Source of the DNA: Flavobacteriales bacterium | Lineage (GTDB): Bacteria; Bacteroidota; Bacteroidia; UBA10329 | Assembly: GCA_021739695.1 (NCBI GenBank) | Contig: JAIPBM010000030.1 | Coordinates: 1 to 56,867, forward strand | Direction: 5' to 3' | Length of the DNA stretch: 56,867 bases | In this document: in pieces, positions 36,291-44,700 of the stretch | Layout of the letters: every line of letters starts with the position of its first letter | Numbering within the stretch: the first letter of the stretch is position 1 | The notes under the pieces: model-generated | What the model was told of the DNA's origin: nothing | The model's input: the letters and a program-made list of their open reading frames with translations, nothing else | Database searches by the model: none | Position numbers and translations under genes: made by a program

Positions 36291-36890
36291 CTAGTTGCCG
36301 CAATTGCAGTGACTGTCCATTTGAACCTTCACATTTGGCAATAGAATCTTAATATCTTCCTGCTCCGATTGGGTCATCACGATCACGCGAAGATCGATCT
36401 CTTCGAGTGCATACATTTCGGCCACAGAACCCGGCAAACGTGTGATATTGTTGCTCCACATATCTAAATACCTCAATTTCTTGAGGTTTCCTATCTCCAT
36501 CGGTAACGACTCCAATTCGTTCTGATTGATGATCAATTCCTGAAGGTTTTCGAGTTCACCGATCTCTGCTGGAAGCGACACGATTTTGTTTTTATAAAGA
36601 ATGAGCTTTTTAAGATTTTTTAACAAACCGACCGACTTCGGAATCTCCGTCAAGCGATTCTTACTCAGATCCAGCCACTGCAGATTTGGAAACGCGGTGA
36701 ATACTTCTGGCGGAACTTCGCGGAGCCTGTCCTTTAGTTTTAAACTGTAGACGCTATCTCGCGGAGCGGCAAGTGCCTCTTCGAGCGAGGTATATTGGTA
36801 GATCTCCGTTTCGAGGGCTTCTAGATTCCAATTCTGAGATGAAACAGAACTGCTTGCAAGACAAAATAAGAGCAGCAGAAAAATCCTCAT
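36291..36890 (-). CDS. Secreted leucine-rich repeat protein
   Basis: This 199-residue protein has a signal peptide (about 1-18). From about residue 50 to 175 it carries five to six LRR units of the bacterial 23-residue type (LQWLDLSKNRLTEIP, LKKLILYKNKIVSLP, LQELIINQNELESLP, LRYLDMWSNNITRLP). LRR surfaces bind other proteins. The ligand is unknown. Its ATG overlaps the ribF stop region (ends at 36887), so the two are translationally linked. Confidence 0.85.
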   Translation of the reverse strand: MRIFLLLLFCLASSSVSSQNWNLEALETEIYQYTSLEEALAAPRDSVYSLKLKDRLREVPPEVFTAFPNLQWLDLSKNRLTEIPKSVGLLKNLKKLILYKNKIVSLPAEIGELENLQELIINQNELESLPMEIGNLKKLRYLDMWSNNITRLPGSVAEMYALEEIDLRVIVMTQSEQEDIKILLPNVKVQMDSHCNCGN

Positions 36891-37810
36891 AGCATGGCTT
36901 CTGCAAGATTCCTATCAATGATCAGTCGCTCTTTCAGCTGCTCCACGTTTTCAAATTTTATTTCGTCCCTGATTCGATCTTTCAGCAGGAGTGTCAACCC
37001 TAGACCATAAAGATCATGGTCGAAGTTAAAGATATTGACTTCAATCCGCCTTTTGGTTCCTTCAACGGTTGGACGCATGCCGATATTGAGCATGCCTTTG
37101 AATTTCTTTCCATTCACCAACACGAAACAAGCGTAAACGCCATTTGCTGGCACCACCTTCAATGGGTCGTTTATATGGATATTGGCCGTTGGAAATCCGA
37201 GTTCTCTACCGAGCTTATCGCCATGAATTACGGTTCCTGAAAGTTGGTAAGGATATGAAAGGTACTTTTCGGCTGTGGCTACATCGCCATCTTGAAGTGC
37301 CTTTCTGATCTTAGTGGAACTCACTGCCACATCATCCACGTCTTGAACAGAAATTTCCTCTACCTGAAAACCGTATAACGGTCCAGACTCACGCAAATGC
37401 TCGAAGCTTCCTTCGCGGTTGCGGCCAAAATGATGGTCGTAGCCAATTACCAGTACAGAAGTTCCGAGTTTATCTACCAGAATATCACGGATAAAATCCA
37501 AGGATGTGATCCGTGAAAACTCTCTTGTAAAAGGATGAATGATGAGATTCTGAATTCCTGCATCTTCCAACAACTGAATCTTCTCGTTCATGGTGGTGAT
37601 GAGTTCCAAGCCGTGATCGTCTGGAAAAAGAACCATGCGCGGATGCGGATGAAAGGTAAGTAGCACACTTTCACCGTCCACTTTTTGGGCAACTTCGTTC
37701 AAACGGTCGATGATCTTTCTGTGGCCAAGATGAACGCCATCAAAGGTTCCTGTTGTAACAACCGCAGCTTTGACTTTCTGGAATTCGCTTATGGAATGGT
37801 AAACCTTCAA
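36887..37810 (-). CDS. ribF: Bifunctional riboflavin kinase / FAD synthetase
   Basis: This 307-residue protein makes FMN and then FAD from riboflavin. The N-terminal nucleotidyltransferase domain has TGTFDGVHLGH (20-30) and a later RFGRNREG-type loop. The C-terminal kinase domain has GRELGFPTANI and GVYACFV. An upstream in-frame ATG at 37951 would add 47 residues with no family match, and the region contains a TATTTTTG promoter-like box. I therefore prefer the TTG at 37810, giving the normal start (M)KVYHSISEF. Confidence 0.9.
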   Translation of the reverse strand: MKVYHSISEFQKVKAAVVTTGTFDGVHLGHRKIIDRLNEVAQKVDGESVLLTFHPHPRMVLFPDDHGLELITTMNEKIQLLEDAGIQNLIIHPFTREFSRITSLDFIRDILVDKLGTSVLVIGYDHHFGRNREGSFEHLRESGPLYGFQVEEISVQDVDDVAVSSTKIRKALQDGDVATAEKYLSYPYQLSGTVIHGDKLGRELGFPTANIHINDPLKVVPANGVYACFVLVNGKKFKGMLNIGMRPTVEGTKRRIEVNIFNFDHDLYGLGLTLLLKDRIRDEIKFENVEQLKERLIIDRNLAEAML

Positions 37811-37828
37811 CTGTTCTGTTTGGGGCGA

Positions 37829-37836
37829 CAAAAATA
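37829..37836 (-). promoter_or_regulatory. Candidate -7 promoter box for ribF
   Basis: On minus, TATTTTTG fits TAnnTTTG and lies 18 bp before the proposed TTG start. No good TTG is found at the -33 distance, so support is modest. It argues against the long N-terminal extension of ribF. Confidence 0.35.
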
Positions 37837-37916
37837 TCCAAATAAGTAGGTACGGCTTAGAGACGTCCGCGCTTTCGAAGAAAGGACAACTGAAGCAACC
37901 TGACTTGGAGATGGAT

Positions 37917-38062
37917 ATTGCCACGGAATTCCCGAAAAGAATTCCTCGCAATGACGTTAGCTAGATGCACCGCGTGAGGGATGGGAGCGGCATCCTTTTT
38001 TGCTTTCGGGCAAAAAAGATAGAGCGTACAGCCCGACCCCTTGCGCAGCTTGGGGACACGCC
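37917..38062. repeat. Intergenic REP-like hairpins between ribF and atpD
   Basis: Two parts are present. At 37917-37952 is an inverted ATTGC..GGAATT / AATTCC..GCAAT palindrome ending CGCAATGACG, the same ending as the REP at 54331-54407. At 37971-38062 is a GAGGGATGGGAGCGGCATCC element with a 9-bp hairpin CTTTTTTGC / GCAAAAAAG (37995-38018). It goes on to an AGCCCGACCCC ... TTGGGGAC segment. I recall the GGGAT-GGAGCGG-ATCC form as common between flavobacterial genes, with no function known to me. Confidence 0.6.
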
Positions 38063-38130
38063 CAAAACACTTGATTTTGAATTGAAATTTAACAGGTTAT
38101 CAAGGCTTGTCAACATTTTTTAAACATGCC

Positions 38131-38161
38131 TTGTTCAAGCAGAACGAAAGACCTACTTTCG
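38131..38161 (+). promoter_or_regulatory. Promoter of atpD-atpC
   Basis: TTG at 38131-38133, 20 nt, then TACTTTCG at 38154-38161. This is a close match to the phylum consensus and the same form as the ahcY promoter. The leader to the ATG at 38209 is about 40 nt. Confidence 0.65.
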
Positions 38162-38208
38162 CAGTCCGAAAAACGAGCCTTTTTAATACGGTATAAAACA
38201 ACTTATAA

Positions 38209-39714
<1,506 letters not shown>

Positions 39715-39718
39715 ATCG

Positions 39719-39783
39719 GTTAATGGTTATTGGTTAACAGTTAACCGGAATCCAATAACCCCAATAACTCAATAACCCAGTAA
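39719..39783. repeat. Word-repeat spacer between atpD and atpC
   Basis: This spacer of about 65 bp is built from variants of GGTTATTGG / CCAATAACC: GGTTAATGGTTATTGGTTAAC, then CCAATAACCCCAATAACTC. It can fold as inverted repeats and also contains tandem AATAAC words. It separates two genes that must be co-transcribed, so it is not a simple terminator; it could set the beta to epsilon ratio by attenuation or RNA processing. Confidence 0.7.
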
Positions 39784-39785
39784 CG

Positions 39786-40025
39786 ATGACCCTTGAAATA
39801 GTAACACCAGAAGAAAAGATCTACGAAGGAGAAGTACGTCACGTACAACTTCCTGGAAAAGAAGGTCTTTTCGGCATACTGAACAATCACGCTCCTATCG
39901 TTTCGACCCTTGTAAAAGGAAGAGTGAAAGTGGAAGCAGCTGATGGTGACATCCAATATTTCGATATAGCTGGAGGAGTTGTTGAGATGAACAACAATAA
40001 GGTGATCGTTCTTGCTGAGAAGTAA
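39786..40025 (+). CDS. atpC: F1 ATP synthase epsilon subunit (short form)
   Basis: This 79-residue protein has MTLEIVTPEEKIYEGEV, LPGKEGLFGILNNHAPIVS and GGVVEMNNNKVIVLAE, the complete N-terminal beta-sandwich of epsilon. The C-terminal two-helix inhibitory domain of the 130-residue E. coli type is absent, as in other Bacteroidota. It follows atpD and is ended by a strong terminator. Confidence 0.93.
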   Translation: MTLEIVTPEEKIYEGEVRHVQLPGKEGLFGILNNHAPIVSTLVKGRVKVEAADGDIQYFDIAGGVVEMNNNKVIVLAEK

Positions 40026-40048
40026 TCTTACTATTGAATAAAACAATT

Positions 40049-40084
40049 AAAAGCCCTGTTCGTTTTCGAATGGGGCTTTTTGTT
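40049..40084 (+). terminator. Intrinsic terminator of atpDC
   Basis: AAAAGCCC (40049-40056) pairs with GGGCTTTT (40073-40080). An inner TTCG/CGAA stem and a TTTT loop complete the hairpin, which is followed by TTG and more T. It lies 24 bp after the atpC stop and shows that the next gene's start cannot be upstream of about 40085. Confidence 0.85.
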
Positions 40085-40129
40085 GGTAGTCTGTTTGAAA
40101 AAATGGAACATAAATTGCAAGTGAGGCGT

Positions 40130-40897
40130 ATGCAATCGTATTTTTCGAGAATGATGAGATTGATTTTTTCAGGGTTAGTGATGTTCTCATTATTGAGCAC
40201 TTCCAACCTTAGCGCGCAAACATCCAGACGGGTCAAGTTTCCATCAAAAGATGGCGTTACCATTACTGCTGATATGTATGAAGCAAACCCAGATTATCCT
40301 TGGGTAGTGCTTTTTCATAAAGCGCAATCAAGTCGCGGTGAGTTTCAACGAATTGCAGTAAAGCTGAATAAACTGGAAGTGAACTGCATTGCTGTTGACC
40401 TCCGCTCTGGAAAAGAAGCGAACTTCATTGTGAATGAAACCTACGTACTGGCAAAGAACACTGGCTTGGGAACGGAATACATGGACTCGGAAATTGACAT
40501 GCGTGCTGCTATAGAGAAGGCGTTTATCATTGCACGCAAACCTGTAATCATTCTGGGAAGTTCTTATTCAGGCTCTTTGGCCATTAAGCTGGCCAACGAA
40601 ATGCCTCAGGTTAAAGCGGTGATTGCTTTCAGTCCGGGAGAATATTTTGGAAAGAAACTCAACGTGGCTGAAGAGGCAAGTCATCTTACAAAACCCACAT
40701 TTATTGCCTGTGGTGCAGACGAAAAGAAATACACCGATCCCATTGCCAATGCTGTTAAGAGTAGTAAGAAAATCTACTTCGCGCCTCCAAAAGGTGGTGC
40801 TCATGGAGCCGCCTGTTTAGATAAAGGAACCGAAGGCGAAACCGAATATTGGATTCAAATGATCAATTTCATCCAAACGGTTAAAAAGGAATATTAG
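40130..40897 (+). CDS. Exported alpha/beta-hydrolase family protein
   Basis: This protein of about 255 residues has a signal peptide (FSGLVMFSLLSTSNLSAQ). VVLFHKAQSSRGEF is the oxyanion strand. The nucleophile elbow is LGSSYSGSLA, with Ser at the G-x-S-x position but Ser instead of the second Gly. The Asp loop is ACGADEKKY, and His is in KGGAHGAACL. The fold is that of dienelactone-hydrolase-like esterases. An ATG-less longer frame from 40034 starts before the atpDC terminator; ATGs at 40130 and 40151 both give a good signal, and 40130 has GAGG upstream. Substrate unknown. Confidence 0.75.
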   Translation: MQSYFSRMMRLIFSGLVMFSLLSTSNLSAQTSRRVKFPSKDGVTITADMYEANPDYPWVVLFHKAQSSRGEFQRIAVKLNKLEVNCIAVDLRSGKEANFIVNETYVLAKNTGLGTEYMDSEIDMRAAIEKAFIIARKPVIILGSSYSGSLAIKLANEMPQVKAVIAFSPGEYFGKKLNVAEEASHLTKPTFIACGADEKKYTDPIANAVKSSKKIYFAPPKGGAHGAACLDKGTEGETEYWIQMINFIQTVKKEY

Positions 40898-40912
40898 TAG
40901 TTCAAAGTTCCT

Positions 40913-40960
40913 GGTTTAAAGTTCAAAGTACTGGACACCTGGAACTTTGAACTTTAAACC
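40913..40960. terminator. Long inverted repeat between convergent genes (bidirectional terminator)
   Basis: GGTTTAAAGTTCAAAGT (40913-40929) and ACTTTGAACTTTAAACC (40944-40960) are perfect 17-bp arms with a 14-nt loop. Flanking copies of GTTCAAAGTTCC / GGAACTTTGAAC extend it. It lies between the hydrolase stop (40897) and the mazG stop (40967), the usual place for a shared terminator. There is no strong T run. It is also of the word-repeat spacer type. Confidence 0.65.
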
Positions 40961-40966
40961 TTGAAC

Positions 40967-41293
40967 TCACCTAAGTTTCGGATTATTCTGATGCCTTTCA
41001 GAATCCCTTGCCGTCTTCTTCTCCAAGTTCTTCTTTAATGCTTCTGTAAGATCAACACCGGTCTGATTGGCCAGACATATCAATACAAACAGCACATCGG
41101 CCATTTCATCGCCTAGGTCTTTGTTCTTGTCGCTTTCCTTTTCAGATTGCTCACCGTAACGTCTAGCAATAATGCGCGCCACCTCGCCTACTTCTTCTGT
41201 AAGCATGGCCATATTGGTCAACTCATTGAAATAACGGACGCCTGTGGTATTGATCCACTCGTCAACGGTTTTTTGCGCTTCTTGGATTGTCAT
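40967..41293 (-). CDS. MazG-like nucleotide pyrophosphohydrolase
   Basis: This 108-residue all-alpha NTP pyrophosphatase has the metal-binding EExxE (LTEEVGEVARI, E33/E34/E37) and DExxD (GDEMADVLF, D62/E63/D66). It cleaves NTPs or modified nucleotides to NMP and pyrophosphate. I chose the ATG at 41293, giving MTIQEAQKTVDEWI, a normal family start. The longer frame to 41383 overlaps the divergent lipoprotein gene's leader. Confidence 0.9.
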   Translation of the reverse strand: MTIQEAQKTVDEWINTTGVRYFNELTNMAMLTEEVGEVARIIARRYGEQSEKESDKNKDLGDEMADVLFVLICLANQTGVDLTEALKKNLEKKTARDSERHQNNPKLR

Positions 41294-41371
41294 CTTTAAC
41301 TCTTCTGTTAACAAAGAAATGAAACTGCACGACAGCAACTCAAAAGATGAAGACGTATTTTGTCCATCGAA

Positions 41372-42289
41372 ATGCAGCATCAACGTTTTCCCCTTTTTCT
41401 TTTATCCATTCTGCTGGTAGCCACAGGCTGCAAGAAAGACCCCGACCTGGTGCCAGACAACGATGCACCGTACTATTCGGAGGTATCTGACCTGTTGATA
41501 GAGAACTACATCAATCGGGTTTACATCGACCAGATAGGAAGAGAACCCTTGGATGCCGAGATGAATGCAGAGCGCGAAACGTTGAAAGCAGCTGACTTGA
41601 GTTTGGAGGCACGCGAGGCGATGATCTTGAAGCTTCAGACAAATCAACAATACATTCCAGGCGATATATCGTACAAGCATGCCTATTACAACCGCTTGTA
41701 TGAGCAGGGCAAGGCGCGTTTTATGGAGGCGGCATCCAATGCAGAGATCCAGGAAGTGATGGGCCCCATAGCCAGTGGCATTCTGAGCGATTCATTGAAC
41801 GGGAATTGGGAAGGAGTGTACGATAGGCACCAAGCGGTACGGAAGTTACAATCGGTTCTGAACTCAGAAGAAGATTACATGAACGGAGCCATCGGCATTG
41901 GCGAGATGTGCGCACGGATGATCAACAATGCGGTGTATGACGAGATCAACATGAACACCTTCAATTTCATCAATGCCAGTTTCGATAACCTTTTCTTCCG
42001 ATATCCTTCACAGTCTGAGTTCTATTCGGGCTTCAACATGGTCGAATACAACCAACCGGGAACACTGCTAGGCGCTTCTGGCCAGAACAAGACCGAGTAT
42101 ATCGACATCTTGGTCCGATCACGGGAGTTCTATGAAGGATTGATCGTGTGGTCGTATCAGGTGCTGCTTGCACGTGAACCTTCCACCGCAGAAACAAACA
42201 ACTTGATGGTTGATCTGTGGGTTGATCACGACCTTCAGAAGGTGCAACGCGCTATTATGGTAACGGATGAATATGCACACTTTGATTAA
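41372..42289 (+). CDS. Lipoprotein with R-x-P-x3-E motifs (first of the DUF1501 locus)
   Basis: This 305-residue protein has lipobox LVATGC (Cys about 20), so it is a lipoprotein. Its motif NRVYIDQIGREPLDAE near the N-terminus recurs as YQVLLAREPSTAE near the C-terminus. This Y-x2-(I/L)-x-R-x-P-x3-E pattern is also present in the lipoprotein at 42745. Similar motifs occur in proteins paired with DUF1501 genes (DUF1549/DUF1800 type), but I do not assign a named family. I chose ATG 41372; the frame start at 41360 is TTG. Between it and the next gene is 455 bp of repeats. Confidence 0.65.
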   Translation: MQHQRFPLFLLSILLVATGCKKDPDLVPDNDAPYYSEVSDLLIENYINRVYIDQIGREPLDAEMNAERETLKAADLSLEAREAMILKLQTNQQYIPGDISYKHAYYNRLYEQGKARFMEAASNAEIQEVMGPIASGILSDSLNGNWEGVYDRHQAVRKLQSVLNSEEDYMNGAIGIGEMCARMINNAVYDEINMNTFNFINASFDNLFFRYPSQSEFYSGFNMVEYNQPGTLLGASGQNKTEYIDILVRSREFYEGLIVWSYQVLLAREPSTAETNNLMVDLWVDHDLQKVQRAIMVTDEYAHFD

Positions 42290-42418
42290 GCTTAAAGGAG
42301 TAAGTAATAAGTAGTAAGTGCTATGAAAAATGTACAGTCAAATGATGTGCTTTCAAAAATGAAGAACATTGCGCTGGGCAGAAGTGTTTCTGCGCTTTCC
42401 TTACGCCTTATTCCCTAC

Positions 42419-42487
42419 GCCTTAGAGGGAACCACTGCGGCCCTTCCCCCTTCTAAAGGGGGTGCCGAGGAACGAGGCGGGGGATTT
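42419..42487. repeat. REP unit, copy 1
   Basis: This 69-bp unit contains CCCCCTTCTAAAGGGGG then TGCCGAGGAACGAGGCGGG and GGATTT. It matches copy 2 (42628-42696) at 68 of 69 positions by my count. It lies in the non-coding gap 42290-42744. Confidence 0.85.
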
Positions 42488-42494
42488 TATCATC

Positions 42495-42521
42495 AAGGAC
42501 GAACATGCACACTTTGAGTAA
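42495..42521 (+). pseudogene. Remnant of a second lipoprotein C-terminus
   Basis: The codons read K-D-E-H-A-H-F-E-stop, closely matching the end of the upstream lipoprotein (T-D-E-Y-A-H-F-D-stop at 42263-42289). It is preceded directly by the REP unit. It may be the last piece of a deleted paralogue, or a short duplication. Only 27 bp support it. Confidence 0.4.
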
Positions 42522-42627
42522 TGAAAAATGATGAAACGAAGTTCAGCGGAGCTAATTAAGAATGAATAATAGAACGTACATATCCATTCAAGTGCTTCAT
42601 GAGAGGTCTTCGTGCCTACTACCTTGC

Positions 42628-42696
42628 GCCTTAGAGGGAACCAATGCGGCCCTTCCCCCTTCTAAAGGGGGTGCCGAGGAACGAGGCGGGGGATTT
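42628..42696. repeat. REP unit, copy 2
   Basis: The second copy of the 69-bp unit, in the same orientation as copy 1 and 209 bp downstream. It ends 48 bp before the start of the lipoprotein gene at 42745. A longer open frame runs through it from 42562, giving an LPPSKGGAEERGGGF-type peptide, which is an artefact of the repeat. Confidence 0.85.
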
Positions 42697-42744
42697 CATA
42701 TCAACAGTTTATCACCCACAATTCGGACAACCAAGAAATTCGAA

Positions 42745-43260
42745 ATGAGAAACTCGAAACCAAAGGTGCCGCAGGTTCCTTCTTTCGTATTTCTTTTTCT
42801 TTCGTGCTTCGTGCTTCTACTTGCAGCAGGTTGCCAAAAGGAGAAACTCTACGAGGTGAACGAAGAGACCATTCTCCCTCCTAACGCGAATAAAACCAAG
42901 CTGAAATCAGATCAGCAATACATAGCCATTCTCTATGCCAATCTTTTTCAAACGGCACTTTCAAGCGATGATCTTTTTGAGGCCAGCGAATGCGTGCAGT
43001 CCATTGGCGACAAGGACCTGGTGCACGAGGTGCTTATCAGTAATTACATGAATTCGGGAGGCGTTATTCTACCGACAGAACAAGAAATGCGTGCCGATGT
43101 GGATGCATTCATTACCGAAACATACAACCGTTTCTTGGTGAGGAACCCTACCGAAGCAGAACGTCAATATTTTAAGAACTACATCAGCACACATCCGAAC
43201 GTGAAACCAGAGCTTGTGTATTTCGCTTTCGGCCTTTCAAATGAATATCAATACTATTAA
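42745..43260 (+). CDS. Lipoprotein with R-x-P-x3-E motif (second of the DUF1501 locus)
   Basis: This 171-residue protein has signal FVFLFLSCFVLLLAAGC with lipobox LAAGC. The mature part is helical and ends TYNRFLVRNPTEAERQYFKNYI, then ELVYFAFGLSNEYQYY. The Y-x2-(F/L)-x-R-x-P-x3-E motif links it to the lipoprotein at 41372. I chose the ATG at 42745 since the frame upstream is REP sequence. It sits between that lipoprotein and the DUF1501 gene, so the three may form one envelope complex. Function unknown. Confidence 0.65.
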   Translation: MRNSKPKVPQVPSFVFLFLSCFVLLLAAGCQKEKLYEVNEETILPPNANKTKLKSDQQYIAILYANLFQTALSSDDLFEASECVQSIGDKDLVHEVLISNYMNSGGVILPTEQEMRADVDAFITETYNRFLVRNPTEAERQYFKNYISTHPNVKPELVYFAFGLSNEYQYY

Positions 43261-43280
43261 TAATTAAGAACGATGAACGA

Positions 43281-43332
43281 GTCCATAGTCTATAGACAAC
43301 AGACCATAGCTTGCTGCTCGCAGACTATGGAC
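43281..43332. repeat. Word-repeat spacer before the DUF1501 gene
   Basis: GTCCATAGTCT (43281-43291) and AGACTATGGAC (43322-43332) are perfect 11-bp inverted arms. Between and after them are related words (CTATAGAC, GACCATAG, ATCGACTGTCGAC, GACCGTGGTC). It resembles the spacers at 39719 and 40913 in construction but not in sequence. Confidence 0.7.
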
Positions 43333-43370
43333 CATCGACTGTCGACCGTGGTCTTTTTCATTCAAAATCC

Positions 43371-44699
43371 ATGAAACGTAGAGGATTCATAAAGAAGGCA
43401 GCTGCTGCCACCACGGGAGCATTCCTAGCGCCTTACATCCTGCCTTCGGGAAGATTGTTTGCAGCCACGGGTTCGCAATTGGCAGAGCATGTGGTAATGG
43501 TGATGTTTGCCGGAGGTGTGCGCCAACAGGAAAGCATTGAGCAGACTTATTTGGCACAAAGCCAAGGTATTCAGGTAGAAGGGAATATCATGTACAACAT
43601 GCTGGATGGTGCGCCTCCAACACAGAAGATCGTGTACGGAATTGATGGCAATCTAGCTGGCGACACGCCAATTCCAGCCATTCTCAGTTCAACATTACAG
43701 CAGCAAGGCACGCTCTTCCGAGAAGTAAGAAGCAGCCATGCAGGGCATTATGGAGGGATGAATGCATTGCTTCAGGGCAATACGCTTTACTCACAGGGCT
43801 TGCGCCAAAAACCGCTTAACCCCACCATCTTTGAATACACACGTAGGCATTTGGGAGCACCAGCCTCAAAGGTCTGGTTTGTCGGAAGTGGAATTGGCAA
43901 CTCTACGCCACTCATGAATTACAGTCAGCACCCCGATTATGGTGCGAAGTATGGCGCCAACTTCTTGGCTCCTAGCATCACCTTTGGTTCGCAGGGAGAA
44001 GATCATCTGTCCAACGCCAAGATCTATCATCCGGAAGAAGAACTCGACCCGATTTACCAGATGAAGTACTTCCTCGACAACAATTTTGAGAACGTTGGAG
44101 GAACCATCGAAACCATTTACAACACGGAAGATGAAAAGCAAAGCATCAAATTGTTCCTGCGGCAGATGTATAATTTGGGCGGAAATATTGCCAAGCCTCC
44201 TGTTTCCGATAATAATGACCTGAACACGGCTGCTTACGCGGTGGAAGTAATGAAGTGGTTCAAACCGACTTTGACCGTACTCAATCTGGGTGCGGTGGAT
44301 GCCTGCCACAGCGATTACACGGGTTACCTTTCTGCATTGCATCGTGCCGATCATGCTGTAGGACATGTATGGAATCAGATTCAACAGATACCCGAAATGG
44401 CCAACAACACCATCATGTTGGTTTCTCCAGAATGTGGAAGGAACCTGACTCCCAATCCTATCAAAGATCAGAACGATTGGTTGGCCTTCGACCACTCAGA
44501 TGCCAACACGCAACGGGTATTTACACAAATGGTCGGTCCGAATGTGCCCTCAAACCTCGTCCGCGGTGGTGTTGGAAACCAGATAGGAGAAACGGCAGAC
44601 AACTGCCCAACCATTGCCGAAATACTTGGATTTAAGGAAGATGTAGGAAACAGCGGTTTCATCTCATCCACAGCTCAATCATTATTCGATAGAATCTGA
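43371..44699 (+). CDS. DUF1501 family protein, Tat-exported
   Basis: This 442-residue protein has a twin-arginine signal: MKRRGFIKKAAAATTGAF with RRxFxKK, then a cleavable hydrophobic part to about residue 31. The mature part matches the sulfatase-like DUF1501 family, with VMFAGGVRQQES, SSHAGHYGGMNALLQGN, LGAVDACHSDYTGY, VSPECGR and DHSDANTQR as metal-site-like segments. Tat export implies folding with a cofactor in the cytoplasm. DUF1501 genes are usually paired with DUF1800 or DUF1549 genes; here lipoproteins take that place. I chose ATG 43371 over the frame start at 43311, which lies in spacer repeats. Confidence 0.82.
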   Translation: MKRRGFIKKAAAATTGAFLAPYILPSGRLFAATGSQLAEHVVMVMFAGGVRQQESIEQTYLAQSQGIQVEGNIMYNMLDGAPPTQKIVYGIDGNLAGDTPIPAILSSTLQQQGTLFREVRSSHAGHYGGMNALLQGNTLYSQGLRQKPLNPTIFEYTRRHLGAPASKVWFVGSGIGNSTPLMNYSQHPDYGAKYGANFLAPSITFGSQGEDHLSNAKIYHPEEELDPIYQMKYFLDNNFENVGGTIETIYNTEDEKQSIKLFLRQMYNLGGNIAKPPVSDNNDLNTAAYAVEVMKWFKPTLTVLNLGAVDACHSDYTGYLSALHRADHAVGHVWNQIQQIPEMANNTIMLVSPECGRNLTPNPIKDQNDWLAFDHSDANTQRVFTQMVGPNVPSNLVRGGVGNQIGETADNCPTIAEILGFKEDVGNSGFISSTAQSLFDRI

Positions 44700-44700
44700 T

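Noticed and set aside
42323-42517. 64-residue plus-strand frame before the second lipoprotein
   Set aside because: Most of it is the REP unit; no signal or family match.
43866-44495. 209-residue minus-strand frame
   Set aside because: Antisense to the DUF1501 gene, with no independent support.
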